Shown here: positions 53,044 to 63,159 of the stretch, piece after piece | Layout: every line of letters starts with the position of its first letter | How positions within the stretch are numbered: position 1 is the stretch's first letter | Assembly (NCBI RefSeq): GCF_002803095.1 | Contig: NZ_PGLR01000002.1 | Coordinates: 124,001 to 188,000, forward strand | Origin: Pseudomonas sp. ZH-FAD | GTDB taxonomy: Bacteria; Pseudomonadota; Gammaproteobacteria; Pseudomonadales; Pseudomonadaceae | Direction of reading: 5' to 3' | DNA length: 64,000 nucleotides | Translations under genes and position numbers: made by a program | The notes under the pieces: model-generated | Seen by the model: the letters and a program-made list of their open reading frames with translations, nothing else | Databases searched by the model: none | Told to the model about the DNA's origin: nothing

Positions 53044-53077
53044 GCGTATCCTCCCCGCGAGAATGCGAAGAACCATA

Positions 53078-53105
53078 AAAAAACCGGGCATCAGCCCGGT
53101 TTTTT
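53078..53105 (-). terminator. Bidirectional terminator
   Basis: AAAAAACCGGGC pairs perfectly with GCCCGGTTTTTT around an ATCA loop. It ends the DUF3108 gene on the minus strand (14 bases past its stop) and would also stop transcripts coming from the repeat element. Confidence 0.92.
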
Positions 53106-53118
53106 GTGCGCTTGCCAA

Positions 53119-53835
53119 TCAGTCGCGACGACCTTCGACCGGCTTGCCGGCGACGGTGCCGTCCTTGAGCATGATCTGGTATTCCTTGCCGTCGGTCTCC
53201 ACCTGATGCAGGCGCACCAGCAGGTGGCCCCAGTCCTTGGCGAACCACAGCACTGTCTTGCGGGTGCTTTGCGTGGGGTCACGCACGCGCTCGACCTTGA
53301 TCGCGTCGATCAGGCCAGCCTTGGTGCGCACCACTTCTTCGCCCAGCACACGGAAGTCGTAGGTTTCGATTTCGTCACCGTCGACCACCTGATAGCTCAC
53401 GCTCTTCTTGCCGGCGGCGACGTCCTGTTGCAGGGCGACCTGGTAGGTCGACTTGTCCAGCAGGCCGCGATTGAGCGGGAAGCGCACGGCGTCGCCACGG
53501 TCGGTGCCGATGACCTGCTTCTGTTCCCAGTCGAAGTCCTGCTCGACCTTCTTGCCTTTGCCCAGGCCGCTGCGGTTGAGGCGGTAGGTCAGCGGCAGCA
53601 GGGCACCGTTGTCGACGCGGAAGGTGCTCTCTTCGGTGAGACCGGCGACCAGCATCGAGGCTTCGAAGTTGAGGGTCCAGCGGCCGTCGTCTTCGCGCTT
53701 GAGGCTGCGCTCGGCGCTGCCACTGACCGGCAGCTGCTTCCAGTCCGCGGTGTAGCTGGCGGAAAAGGGCTGCAGATCCTCGGCAAGGGCGGGCAGACTG
53801 AACAGTGTCAGGGCGAACAGCAGGGCACGACGCAT
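53119..53835 (-). CDS. DUF3108 periplasmic protein
   Basis: The 238-residue protein has a clear signal peptide (MRRALLFALTLFSLPALA, cleavage after about residue 18). The mature part is beta-rich, with FSASYTADWKQLPVSGSAE, TYRLNRSGLG and VLWFAKDWGHLLVRL typical of DUF3108. Its function is unknown. It lies eight bases downstream of purN and may share the purM-purN transcript, as seen in other pseudomonads. Confidence 0.85.
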   Translation of the reverse strand: MRRALLFALTLFSLPALAEDLQPFSASYTADWKQLPVSGSAERSLKREDDGRWTLNFEASMLVAGLTEESTFRVDNGALLPLTYRLNRSGLGKGKKVEQDFDWEQKQVIGTDRGDAVRFPLNRGLLDKSTYQVALQQDVAAGKKSVSYQVVDGDEIETYDFRVLGEEVVRTKAGLIDAIKVERVRDPTQSTRKTVLWFAKDWGHLLVRLHQVETDGKEYQIMLKDGTVAGKPVEGRRD

Positions 53836-53843
53836 AGAGTCTC

Positions 53844-54488
53844 CTAGGTTCGAATCAGGTGGCCGCTGGCGGGCAGCGGCTGGCCATCCAGCATTGCGCC
53901 TTGAGCGCCAAGACGCAAGCGGCCTTCGGCAAACCAGCGGACAGCCAGAGGATAGATCTGATGTTCCTGCTGATGCACGCGCTGGGCCAGGCTTTCGGCC
54001 GTGTCATCTGCCATGACTGGCAGCACAGCTTGTACGACCAGAGGGCCACCATCGAGTTCCTCGGTAACGAAGTGCACGCTGCAGCCGTGTTCGCTGTCGC
54101 CGGCTTCGATAGCCCGTTGATGGGTGTGCAGGCCTTTGTGCTTGGGTAGCAGTGACGGGTGGATATTGAGCAGACGGCCTGCATAGTGCTGAACGAAGCC
54201 AGGCGTGAGGATGCGCATGAAACCGGCCAGCACCACCAGGTCAGGCTGGTGGGTATCGATGGCCTGGATCAGGGCGGCATCGAAAGCTTCGCGGCCGTCG
54301 AACTGCTTGTGATCAAGCAGTTCGGTGGCGATCCCGGCCTGTTTCGCCCGCTCCATGCCGTAGGCACCGGCGCGGTTGCAGATAACCGCGGCGATGCGGG
54401 CCGGATTGCCGTCGTGGGCGACGCTGTCGATCAGCGCTTGCAGATTGCTGCCTGACCCGGAGATCAGGACGACGACATTGCAGGGCAT
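53844..54488 (-). CDS. purN: Phosphoribosylglycinamide formyltransferase
   Basis: PurN transfers a formyl group from 10-formyltetrahydrofolate to GAR in purine synthesis. The 214-residue protein has the phosphate-binding loop LISGSGSNLQALID and LAGFMRILTPGFV. The catalytic region is NIHPSLLPKHKGLHTH (Asn and His), followed by HFVTEELDGGP with the catalytic Asp. Its ATG overlaps the purM stop by one base, so the two are coupled. Confidence 0.97.
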   Translation of the reverse strand: MPCNVVVLISGSGSNLQALIDSVAHDGNPARIAAVICNRAGAYGMERAKQAGIATELLDHKQFDGREAFDAALIQAIDTHQPDLVVLAGFMRILTPGFVQHYAGRLLNIHPSLLPKHKGLHTHQRAIEAGDSEHGCSVHFVTEELDGGPLVVQAVLPVMADDTAESLAQRVHQQEHQIYPLAVRWFAEGRLRLGAQGAMLDGQPLPASGHLIRT

Positions 54489-55546
54489 CAGTGGGCTTTC
54501 AGGTTATTCAGCTGAACCTGGGCTGCACCTTCTGCCGCTTCGGTGATCTGGCCGATGACCCAAGGTTGCTCGCCGCTGGCGCGCAGGCTGGCCAAAGCGG
54601 CTTCGACCTGATCCTGAGCGACGCAGATGACCATGCCGACGCCGCAGTTCAGTACGCGGTGCATCTCGTGCTCGTCGACGTTGCCTTGTTCCTGCAGCCA
54701 GTCGAACACCGCCGGGCGCTTCCAGCTGGCCACGTCGATCACCGCCTGGGCGCCTTGCGGCAGCACGCGCGGGATGTTGTCCAGCAGACCGCCGCCAGTG
54801 ATGTGGGCCATGGCCTTGACCGCGCCGGTGTCCTTGATCAGCTTGAGCAGCGGCTTGACGTAGATGCGGGTGGGCGCCATCAGCAGGTCGGCCAGGGCCT
54901 TGCCATCCAGTTGCACCTGCTCGATGTCGGCGCCGGAGACTTCGATGATCTTGCGGATCAGCGAGTAGCCGTTGGAGTGCGGGCCGGAGGAGGGCAGGGC
55001 GATCAGCGCGTCGCCGGTGACGACCTTGGAGCCGTCGATGATTTCGCTCTTTTCCACCACGCCGACGCAGAAACCGGCCAGGTCGTAGTCTTCGCCTTCG
55101 TACATGCCTGGCATTTCGGCGGTTTCGCCACCGACCAGGGAGCAGCCGGCCAGTTCGCAGCCAGCGCCGATGCCGGTGACCACGGTGGCGGCGACGTCTA
55201 CGTTGAGCTTGCCGGTGGCGTAGTAGTCGAGGAAGAACAGCGGTTCGGCGCCACAGACCACCAGGTCGTTGACGCACATGGCGACCAGGTCCTGGCCGAT
55301 GCTGTCGTGCTTGTTCAGGTTCAGTGCCAGGCGCAGTTTGGTGCCGACGCCGTCGGTGCCGGACACCAGTACGGGCTGCTTGTAGCCGGCCGGGATCTCG
55401 CACAGGGCGCCGAAGCCGCCCAGGCCACCCATGACTTCCGGACGCGCAGTGCGCTTGGCGACGCCTTTGATGCGTTCGACCAGGGCTTCACCGGCATCGA
55501 TGTCGACGCCTGCGTCCTTGTAGCTGATGGAGGGTTGCTTGCTCAT
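54488..55546 (-). CDS. purM: Phosphoribosylformylglycinamidine cyclo-ligase
   Basis: PurM closes the imidazole ring of AIR using ATP. The 352-residue protein starts [21 protein letters not shown]. It carries [12 protein letters not shown], the dimer/ATP region [15 protein letters not shown] and [11 protein letters not shown], and [12 protein letters not shown] in the second half. It is the first gene of a purM-purN unit and is divergent from the DUF2066 gene across 246 bases. No riboswitch-like structure was recognised there. Confidence 0.97.
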   Translation of the reverse strand: MSKQPSISYKDAGVDIDAGEALVERIKGVAKRTARPEVMGGLGGFGALCEIPAGYKQPVLVSGTDGVGTKLRLALNLNKHDSIGQDLVAMCVNDLVVCGAEPLFFLDYYATGKLNVDVAATVVTGIGAGCELAGCSLVGGETAEMPGMYEGEDYDLAGFCVGVVEKSEIIDGSKVVTGDALIALPSSGPHSNGYSLIRKIIEVSGADIEQVQLDGKALADLLMAPTRIYVKPLLKLIKDTGAVKAMAHITGGGLLDNIPRVLPQGAQAVIDVASWKRPAVFDWLQEQGNVDEHEMHRVLNCGVGMVICVAQDQVEAALASLRASGEQPWVIGQITEAAEGAAQVQLNNLKAH

Positions 55547-55792
55547 AGATCCGGGCCTTTGGATGGGAGTTCGTGTAGGCGCCGACGTGGCGCAGGCTCA
55601 TCCAAGGAGCCCGGCGCGCGTACCGGCTGGCGAAGGCGCGCGATTTTATCAGGCTTGCCCGGCAGCGGCCACTCGCGTGCATGCGCTTCGTCGCGGGCAG
55701 CGGCTCTGGTTGCCGGGGCTTGAGCTGCTGTTTAAGGTATAGGCCTTTGTGCCTGCCCGCCGTGCGGCCATCCCTTGCGAGAGTCCACCCCA

Positions 55793-56833
55793 ATGCGTTT
55801 GCCCATCCGCCTGCTGTTCTTCTGTCTGTCGCTCCTGAGCCTGCCAGCATTGGCCGCGCCGGTTACCGGTCTTTATCAGGTGCGTGAACCCGTGGCGGAT
55901 CAACAGCCGGAAAGCCGCGATGCGGCCATGCAGAAGGCCCTGCAGACCCTGGTGCTGCGTTTGACCGGTGATGCCAAGGCGCTGCAGAGCGCCGGGCTGG
56001 AAGGACTGCGCAAGGACCCGCAACAGATCGTCAGCCAGTACGGCTATGAAGGCGACGCGCTGTTGGTCGAGTTCGATCCGGCCAGCACCGATCAGCAACT
56101 GCGCCAGGCTGGCCTGGCCCTGTGGGGAGCCAACCGTCCGGCCATCCTCACCTGGTGGCTCAACGAATCGCCGGAAGGCAGTCAGCTGGTTGGCGAAAGC
56201 CAGAGTGCATCGGCACTGCTGCGCGATGCTGCTCAGCATCGTGGTCTGCCGCTGCGTCTGCCCCTGGCGGACCTGAGCGAGCAGGCGCTGGGCAGCGCCG
56301 ATACGCTGCTGGCCAACGATCCGCAGGCGCTGCGTGAGGCCTCCGAGCGCTATGGCGCCGATGCCTTGCTGGCCGTGCAGGCGACCGAGGGTAGCGGCAA
56401 CTGGCAGGCTACCTGGCGCCTGTGGCTGGGCGACGAGCGTGAACAGGGCAAGGCTGAGGGCGCCGATCAGGCTGCGTTGGCCGATGCAGTGCTGCTGGCT
56501 GTGGCCGAGCGTCTGGCGCCGCGTTTCGTCGTCAAGCCTGGCGCGGCGCAAAGCCTGACGCTGGTCATCGAGGGCGCTGACCTGGGGCGTTTCGCGGCGC
56601 TGGAGCGCTTGCTCGAACCCTTCGCCGCGCGTTTGCAGGAGATCGACGGCCAGCGCCTGGTCTATCAGGTCAGTGCCAGCCCGGAGCAACTGCGCGCGCA
56701 GCTGGCATTGGCTCAGCTCCAGGAGGTCAGCGAACCGCTCGACGCCGCAGCGCCGGTAGAGGCTCCTGAAACGGGTGCAACCGAGGCTCCGCAGGTGAAA
56801 CCGCGCACCGATCAGTTGCGCTTTCGCTGGTAG
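55793..56833 (+). CDS. DUF2066 exported protein
   Basis: The 346-residue protein begins with a signal peptide (MRLPIRLLFFCLSLLSLPALAA). DUF2066 features follow: LYQVREPVADQQPESRDAAM and then ALQTLVLRLTGD. The segment RPAILTWWLNES is in the middle, and a Pro/Glu/Ala-rich tail ends in DQLRFRW. The ATG at 55793 precedes the signal directly. The role is unknown. The gene lies divergent from purM and ahead of perM-hda, a conserved Pseudomonas arrangement. Confidence 0.82.
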   Translation: MRLPIRLLFFCLSLLSLPALAAPVTGLYQVREPVADQQPESRDAAMQKALQTLVLRLTGDAKALQSAGLEGLRKDPQQIVSQYGYEGDALLVEFDPASTDQQLRQAGLALWGANRPAILTWWLNESPEGSQLVGESQSASALLRDAAQHRGLPLRLPLADLSEQALGSADTLLANDPQALREASERYGADALLAVQATEGSGNWQATWRLWLGDEREQGKAEGADQAALADAVLLAVAERLAPRFVVKPGAAQSLTLVIEGADLGRFAALERLLEPFAARLQEIDGQRLVYQVSASPEQLRAQLALAQLQEVSEPLDAAAPVEAPETGATEAPQVKPRTDQLRFRW

Positions 56834-56906
56834 AATTGGCGCCGGGTAGACCACAGCCCAGTTACACGGCGCCTTCCTGGCGCCGTTTCGCATCGAGGAC
56901 GCGAGC

Positions 56907-57989
56907 ATGACCGATTCCACCCGTTGGCTATGGATGGCTGGGCTGTTTCTGCTCGGCTGGCTGCTGTATCTGTTGCACCCGATTCTTTCCCCGTTCCTGA
57001 TCGGCATCCTGCTGGCCTATCTGGGGGACCCGCTGGTCGACCGTCTCGAGCGGCATCGCCTGTCGCGCACCGGCGGTGTGGTGGTGGTGTTCACGCTGTT
57101 CTCGCTGCTGTTGCTGATCCTGCTGCTGGTGTTGGTGCCCATGCTGGGGCGGCAACTGGTGCGTCTGTATCAACTGGCGCCGGAGATGCTCGACTGGCTG
57201 CAGGGCACTGCCTTGCCCTGGTCGCAGTCGCACCTGGGCCTGCAGAATGATCTGCTGCAGGTCGATCAGCTCAAGCAGGTCTTTACCGACAACATCGGCA
57301 AGACCACCGACGTGCTCAAGGCGGTGCTGGCTCAGGCGACTTCTTCAGGCCTGGCGCTGCTGGCCTGGCTGGGCAACCTGCTGCTGATTCCGGTGGTGAG
57401 CTTCTACCTGATGCGCGACTGGGATGTGCTGGTCGAGCGGGTGCGCCGCCTGCTGCCGCGTCAGCGCGAGGGGCTGGTGGTCAAGCTGGCGGGCGAATGT
57501 CATGAAGTACTGGGCGCCTTCCTGCGCGGCCAATTGCTGGTGATGCTGGCACTGAGCGTCATCTATTCCGCTGGCCTGATGCTGGTGGGCTTGGAGCTGG
57601 GATTGCTGATCGGTGTGCTGGCGGGACTGGCGAGCATCGTGCCTTACATGGGCTTTATCGTCGGTATCGGTGCAGCGCTGACTGCTGCGCTGTTCCAGTT
57701 CGGTCTCGAGCCCTATCCGCTGATCGGTATCGGCGTGGTGTTCATGATTGGTCAATTGCTCGAAGGCATGGTCCTCACGCCCATGCTGGTGGGCGATCGC
57801 ATCGGCCTGCATCCGGTCGCGGTGATCTTCGCCATCCTCGCTGGCGGCCAGCTGTTTGGCTTCACCGGCGTGCTGCTGGCCTTGCCGGTGGCCGCGGTGA
57901 TCATGGTTCTGCTGCGCCATGCTCATGATTTGTATAAACTTTCCGGCCTTTACGGAGAGACCAGCGGTTCCCACGAGCCCCCCACATGA
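56907..57989 (+). CDS. perM: AI-2E/PerM-family membrane permease
   Basis: The 360-residue protein has about eight hydrophobic helices and the AI-2E transporter pattern. It opens WLLYLLHPILSPFLIGILLAYLGDP, has the central amphipathic region VERVRRLLPRQREG and carries ASIVPYMGFIVG. Members transport various small solutes or ions, and the substrate here is unknown. Its stop overlaps the hda start by four bases, the usual perM-hda coupling in pseudomonads. Confidence 0.85.
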   Translation: MTDSTRWLWMAGLFLLGWLLYLLHPILSPFLIGILLAYLGDPLVDRLERHRLSRTGGVVVVFTLFSLLLLILLLVLVPMLGRQLVRLYQLAPEMLDWLQGTALPWSQSHLGLQNDLLQVDQLKQVFTDNIGKTTDVLKAVLAQATSSGLALLAWLGNLLLIPVVSFYLMRDWDVLVERVRRLLPRQREGLVVKLAGECHEVLGAFLRGQLLVMLALSVIYSAGLMLVGLELGLLIGVLAGLASIVPYMGFIVGIGAALTAALFQFGLEPYPLIGIGVVFMIGQLLEGMVLTPMLVGDRIGLHPVAVIFAILAGGQLFGFTGVLLALPVAAVIMVLLRHAHDLYKLSGLYGETSGSHEPPT

Positions 57990-58690
57990 AACCCATCCAG
58001 CTTCCCCTGGGGGTGCGTCTGCGCGACGACGCCACCTTCGCCAACTACTACCCCGGCGCCAATGCTGCGGCCCTGGGCTATGTCGAGCGTCTGTGCGAGG
58101 CCGATGCCGGCTGGACGGAAAGCCTGATCTATCTGTGGGGCGCTGAGGGCGTAGGGCGCAGCCACCTGCTGCAGGCTGCCTGCCTGCGTTTCGAGCAGCG
58201 TGGCGAAGCGGTGGTGTATCTGCCGCTCAGCGAAGTGGTGCAGCACGGCCCGGAGCTGCTCGACAACCTTGAGTTGTGCGAGCTGGTCTGCCTCGATGAT
58301 CTCGATGCAGTGGCTGGCCGCAGTGACTGGGAGGAGGGTTTGTTCCACCTGTTCAACCGCCTGCGTGACAGCGGCCGGCGTCTTTTGCTGGCTGGCACCA
58401 TGTCGCCGCGTGAGCTACCCATTCAACTGCCCGATCTGAAGTCGCGATTGACCCTGGCACTGGTCTTCCAGCTGCATGAACTGTCCGATGAGGACAAGCT
58501 GCGCGCCCTGCAGCTGCGTGCCTCGCGTCGTGGTCTGCAAATGAGCGACGAGGTTGGCCGCTTCATCCTCACCCGTGGTGAGCGCGGCATGAGCGCGTTG
58601 TTCGAGCTGCTGGAGCGCCTCGATCAGGCCTCGCTGCAGGCCCAGCGCAAGCTGACCATTCCCTTTCTCAAGGAAACCCTGGGCTGGTAG
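57986..58690 (+). CDS. hda: DnaA regulatory inactivator Hda
   Basis: Hda, with the DNA-loaded sliding clamp, stimulates ATP hydrolysis by DnaA and prevents over-initiation. The 234-residue AAA+ protein starts with the clamp-binding peptide QLPLGVRL. It shows a DnaA-like Walker A (WGAEGVGRSHLLQA), Walker B (LVCLDDLDAVAG) and a sensor/arginine-finger region (LPDLKSRLTLALVFQL). It overlaps perM by four bases. Confidence 0.93.
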   Translation: MKPIQLPLGVRLRDDATFANYYPGANAAALGYVERLCEADAGWTESLIYLWGAEGVGRSHLLQAACLRFEQRGEAVVYLPLSEVVQHGPELLDNLELCELVCLDDLDAVAGRSDWEEGLFHLFNRLRDSGRRLLLAGTMSPRELPIQLPDLKSRLTLALVFQLHELSDEDKLRALQLRASRRGLQMSDEVGRFILTRGERGMSALFELLERLDQASLQAQRKLTIPFLKETLGW

Positions 58691-58720
58691 GGGGCAGGGG
58701 TTTCAAGCTGCCAGCAAGAG

Positions 58721-58782
58721 CGTAGCCCGGATGCAATCCGGGAATCCTGACACACAATCCCGTATTTCATCCGGGCTATGCG
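58721..58782. repeat. GTAGCCCGGATG-type inverted repeat
   Basis: CGTAGCCCGGATG at the left pairs with CATCCGGGCTATGCG at the right (one mismatch), with inner CAATCCGGGA against TCCCGTATT. It fills the gap between hda and the convergent hydrolase gene. It is the third member of the family represented at 18152-18205 and 36583-36640. Confidence 0.75.
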
Positions 58783-59460
58783 CTAGCTCGCGACTATTGC
58801 CTGCATGAACTCAGCGATTGCTCTGGCACAGAGCTTTGGCTGTGTCTGCAGGATGAAGTGCGGACCATCCAGGCGAAACTGGCGGATGTCGCCGCAAGTC
58901 TGGGCCAATCGTTTTGCAGCGCTGTCTGCGACCAGCCGATCATGCTGCGGCCACAGGTGCAGGCAGGGTAGATCCACGGCTTGCGTCGGTGCTTGCAGGC
59001 TGGCCAGCGTCGCCATTCGCGCGTGCAGCAGCCTCTGATCCAGTCGGCGAATTTCCCTCTGCACCTGTTGCAGGATGTGCTCGTCTGCCGTTTTGCCCAG
59101 GCACAAGGCGCGCAGCAGCCAGGGCTGTGTGGCCAGTGCCTGGGGCATGGGCAGATGCGCGAGCAGGGCCAGGGCCGGATTGGGCCTGCTCAGGAACGAG
59201 GCGGCGAAGATCACGCCGCGCAGTCCGGTGGGCCGGCGCAGGGCCAGTTGGTAGGCGAGAGGGCCGGAAAACGATTCGCCCAGCAACACGAAAGGTGTCG
59301 TACCAAGCTGCTCGAATAGTGCGTCGGCCAGGCTTGGATAATCCTGCGGCCCTTGTTCCGGCAGGCTCAGTGGCCAGCAGTCGGTGCCTGCGAGGGTCTC
59401 GAGCAGGGGTGTGAAGAGGGCACTGCTGCCATTGAGGCCAGGCAGCAGCACCAGGCGCAT
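58783..59460 (-). CDS. Alpha/beta hydrolase
   Basis: The 225-residue protein has the alpha/beta hydrolase pattern. It begins MRLVLLPGLNGSSALF (oxyanion region) and has the nucleophile elbow LLGESFSGPLA. A late acid is in LWPQHDRLV, and the catalytic His is in LDGPHFILQTQP. The substrate is unknown. Its ATG at 59460 overlaps the stop of the upstream DUF2069 gene by one base, so it is the last gene of an arsC-wrbA-DUF2069-hydrolase operon. The longer open frame upstream is out of register with the real gene there. Confidence 0.82.
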   Translation of the reverse strand: MRLVLLPGLNGSSALFTPLLETLAGTDCWPLSLPEQGPQDYPSLADALFEQLGTTPFVLLGESFSGPLAYQLALRRPTGLRGVIFAASFLSRPNPALALLAHLPMPQALATQPWLLRALCLGKTADEHILQQVQREIRRLDQRLLHARMATLASLQAPTQAVDLPCLHLWPQHDRLVADSAAKRLAQTCGDIRQFRLDGPHFILQTQPKLCARAIAEFMQAIVAS

Positions 59461-59870
59461 CAGACTTCTCCGGCCAGCTTGCGGTCGTACTGAAAGCGCC
59501 AGCGCGTATACAGCAGCGCCGTGCAGAACAGGCCGAAGCTGATCACCGCCTCCAACGCGCCGAACAGTGCGCGCGCCGGGTCGATGGCGGCCAGTACGCC
59601 CTGGATGAAGTAGATGTTGACCACGAAGCAGGCCCAGGCATGGGCACGGGCGTTGCCCATCAACATCCCGGGGGCGAGTAGCGCCAGTGGCAGCAGCTGA
59701 ATCGCCAATACAACCCCGATCCGCGCGCCATGCAGATCGGCGAAGGCCAGGTTCCACACCAGCAGCAGGGTCAGCAGGGCGATGAAACTGAACAGGCTCA
59801 GTGCTCGACTGAGTTTGACCCGTGGCTCCAGCCATTCAAGGCTGGGCAGGGGTTTCTTCGCTCGGGCCAC
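59460..59870 (-). CDS. DUF2069 membrane protein
   Basis: The 136-residue protein has a short N-terminal stretch (AKKPLPSLEWLEPRV) and four hydrophobic helices, as in DUF2069. I prefer a GTG start at 59870, two bases after the wrbA stop and nine bases after a GGAG; no ATG is available in a reasonable position. It lies between wrbA and the hydrolase gene, tightly coupled to both. Function is unknown. Confidence 0.8.
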   Translation of the reverse strand: MARAKKPLPSLEWLEPRVKLSRALSLFSFIALLTLLLVWNLAFADLHGARIGVVLAIQLLPLALLAPGMLMGNARAHAWACFVVNIYFIQGVLAAIDPARALFGALEAVISFGLFCTALLYTRWRFQYDRKLAGEV

Positions 59871-59872
59871 GT

Positions 59873-60819
<947 letters not shown>

Positions 60820-60961
60820 GGTGGCTCGCATCCGGCTTGAAGTGGCGGCTATTCTAACCGCCTGATGCGCGGATGCACGCAAACCGCTGGGGCGGCTTTG
60901 CTGCGACCTTTTTACGCGGCGCATTGTCTGTCTGTTTAGGTTTGAGGGCTAAGGAGAGGTC

Positions 60962-62179
60962 ATGCTGCGTCGTTTGAAGGACTGGATGGGGTTCTGGCTC
61001 AGCCTGTATCAGCGTTTCGTGGATAACCGCGGCGCAGGCAACGCAGCGGCGTTGACCTACACCACCTTGTTCGCCGTGGTGCCGATGATGACCGTGACCT
61101 TCGCCATGCTGTCGGCGATTCCGGCGTTCCAAGGTGTAGGCGAGGAAATCCAGGGGTTCATCTTCAACAACTTCGTACCCTCCACGGGCGAGACGGTGCA
61201 GGAGTATCTGCGTGAGTTCACCACCCAGGCGCGGCAGCTGACCTGGTTCGGCGTCGGCCTGCTGGCCGTTACCGCCTTCCTCATGCTGGTGACCATCGAG
61301 AAGACCTTCAACGTGATCTGGCGGGTACGCCAGCCACGCCGCGGGATGTCCAGCTTCCTGCTGTACTGGGCGATTCTCAGCCTTGGGCCGCTGCTGCTGG
61401 GGGCCGGTTTTGCGGTCAGTACCTATATCGCCTCGCTGTCACTGATCTCCGGGCCGGATGCAGTAATCGGCGCCAAGACGCTGCTTGCCTTCACGCCGTT
61501 GTTATCGAGCATCGCGGCCTTTACCTTGCTGTATGCCGCGGTCCCCAACACTCGTGTGCCGTTGTCTCATGCTCTGTTGGGCGGCCTGTTCAGCGCCGTG
61601 CTGTTCGAAGTGGCCAAGGCGCTGTTCGGCCTCTATGTGCGGCTTTTTCCCGGTTATCACCTGATCTACGGCGCCTTCGCCACGGTGCCGCTGTTTCTGG
61701 TGTGGATCTATCTGTCCTGGTTGATCGTGCTGCTGGGCGCCGAGCTGGTATATGGCCTGTCGCAACCGCGGCACTGGCGCCGCGAGCCTATCCCCAAGGG
61801 GCTGATTGTGCTGGTGGTGTTGCGGCTTTTGCTCAAACGTCAGCAGAAGGGCGAGGCTCTGCATTATGGCGACATGCAACGTGCGGGCTGGCGGTTGCCC
61901 GAAGACGAGTGGACGCAGGTGATGGATTTTCTCGAGCGCGAGCACCTGGCATGCAAGGCCAATGGCGGAGGGTGGGTGCTGTGCCGCGATCTGCACAACT
62001 TCTCCCTGTATCAATTGCTCGAGTGCAGTCCCTGGCCATTACCGAGTTTGTCGCAACTGCCCGCTCAGCTCGACGAACCCTGGTATCCGGCATTGCGCGA
62101 GGGACTGGAGCGCCTGCAGGCGGAGCGCGAGGAGCAGTTCGGAGTCAGTCTGGCGGATTGGTTACCGGGCAAGGGCTGA
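60962..62179 (+). CDS. yihY: YihY/BrkB-family inner-membrane protein
   Basis: The 405-residue protein has about six membrane helices. It carries the family signatures [19 protein letters not shown] and [19 protein letters not shown], then [20 protein letters not shown]. Members were once called RNase BN but are now regarded as membrane proteins of unknown function. A cytoplasmic C-terminal extension (about 270-405) resembles a winged helix. It is divergent from arsC. Confidence 0.9.
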   Translation: MLRRLKDWMGFWLSLYQRFVDNRGAGNAAALTYTTLFAVVPMMTVTFAMLSAIPAFQGVGEEIQGFIFNNFVPSTGETVQEYLREFTTQARQLTWFGVGLLAVTAFLMLVTIEKTFNVIWRVRQPRRGMSSFLLYWAILSLGPLLLGAGFAVSTYIASLSLISGPDAVIGAKTLLAFTPLLSSIAAFTLLYAAVPNTRVPLSHALLGGLFSAVLFEVAKALFGLYVRLFPGYHLIYGAFATVPLFLVWIYLSWLIVLLGAELVYGLSQPRHWRREPIPKGLIVLVVLRLLLKRQQKGEALHYGDMQRAGWRLPEDEWTQVMDFLEREHLACKANGGGWVLCRDLHNFSLYQLLECSPWPLPSLSQLPAQLDEPWYPALREGLERLQAEREEQFGVSLADWLPGKG

Positions 62180-62307
62180 GCAAACTTGCGCGACATTGTG
62201 GGCGACGGTGAATGAGAGAAGGCGCCGAAAATGGGTGACAAAAAGCGTCAGTTTCAGGCGTTGTCTAGTCCTGCCGTGGCCTGGACGCAAGGGGTAGGCG
62301 CCAAGGA

Positions 62308-62604
62308 ATGCGTTGTACAAGGGCTGGCACGCTTCTAGCTACTGCAGGAGCAGTTGCTATCGAACTGCCAGCAGGGGCAGGGATCGCTGAGGACGCAGGC
62401 AGTAATGACGGTAAAAACAGGGTAATCCACCTTCATCGACGCGATCCGCAGGAAGCGCTGGCGCGGCTCAACCGAATCACTGGGCTGGAGTTCGCGCGTT
62501 GGCCGGAGTCGCTGCTCGAACACGTGGTTGCCGAAAACCTGCAGCCAGACGCTGACGGTTCAATCCCGCGGGCTGCGCCCAGCCCCGGAGTTTCCTCTGG
62601 CTGA
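62308..62604 (+). CDS. Possible small exported hypothetical protein
   Basis: This 98-codon frame has a weakly hydrophobic N-terminus (TLLATAGAVAIEL). The middle, RDPQEALARLNRITGLEFARW, reads like a real amphipathic protein segment. A small gene occurs at this place after yihY in P. aeruginosa, which supports it. Against it, the ribosome site is poor (AAGGA abuts the ATG) and the end is low-complexity. The remaining parts of 62180-62652 show only the terminator below. Confidence 0.4.
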   Translation: MRCTRAGTLLATAGAVAIELPAGAGIAEDAGSNDGKNRVIHLHRRDPQEALARLNRITGLEFARWPESLLEHVVAENLQPDADGSIPRAAPSPGVSSG

Positions 62605-62610
62605 AAGCAA

Positions 62611-62634
62611 AACCCCGCGTCACTGCGCGGGGTT
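62611..62634 (-). terminator. Terminator of the following minus-strand gene
   Basis: AACCCCGCG pairs perfectly with CGCGGGGTT. On the minus strand the stem is followed by TTTGCTTT and lies 19 bases after the stop of the gene at 62653-63045. Confidence 0.8.
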
Positions 62635-62652
62635 CGATGTTGCCGTTCTGGT

Positions 62653-63045
62653 TCAGGCCATGGCCTGGCGGGTCTCGCTGTTGGCCAATTCGACGGCTTG
62701 AACGAAGAATTCCTCGACCACCAGACTCTGCGCCGGCACAGCTGAGCGCAGGCGTACCTGCATGTCTTCGATCTTCATCCGCACTGGCATGCGAGCGATC
62801 CCGGAGAGCAGGATCTTGCCATGGGCATTGACCTTGCCATGGTCGACATTCACCTCGCGGCGCTTGTCCCCGTCGCGATAACTCACCAGCAGCGATACCG
62901 GCAGGTTGGCCAGCCCCGGCAATTGCAGCCAGGTGGCGACGTTGTATTCGGCCACGCGCCCCTCGTAGGGAGTGACCAGCAGGTGAGCGACGTCGACGAT
63001 GCGCGAGGGCACGGAGCCAATCAGCTTGTCTTGCGCTTGGGACAT
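62653..63045 (-). CDS. Conserved hypothetical protein
   Basis: The 130-residue product has no signal peptide. It has a beta-rich pattern (RMPVRMKIEDMQVRLRS, QSLVVEEFFVQAVE). A Lys-rich strand, GKVNAHGKILLSG, suggests a small nucleotide- or polymer-binding fold. I do not recognise the family. It has its own terminator and lies 114 bases downstream of the PilZ gene on the same strand, so the two may be related in function, but nothing in the sequence proves it. Confidence 0.75.
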   Translation of the reverse strand: MSQAQDKLIGSVPSRIVDVAHLLVTPYEGRVAEYNVATWLQLPGLANLPVSLLVSYRDGDKRREVNVDHGKVNAHGKILLSGIARMPVRMKIEDMQVRLRSAVPAQSLVVEEFFVQAVELANSETRQAMA

Positions 63046-63159
63046 GGTGAAATTCCAGGCAGGGTGAGACTTGAGTGCCTGGAATTATAAGCAGCCACCT
63101 GTTGGCGAAACTGTGTACTCGGCGGACAGGCCGCGTGACTGGAGTCGCAGTTTTGTATA

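Noticed and set aside
58783..59835. A 350-codon version of the hydrolase, read as a possible fusion
   Set aside because: The extra N-terminal part is the DUF2069 gene read in the wrong frame; the hydrolase begins at 59460 with the overlapping TGATG.
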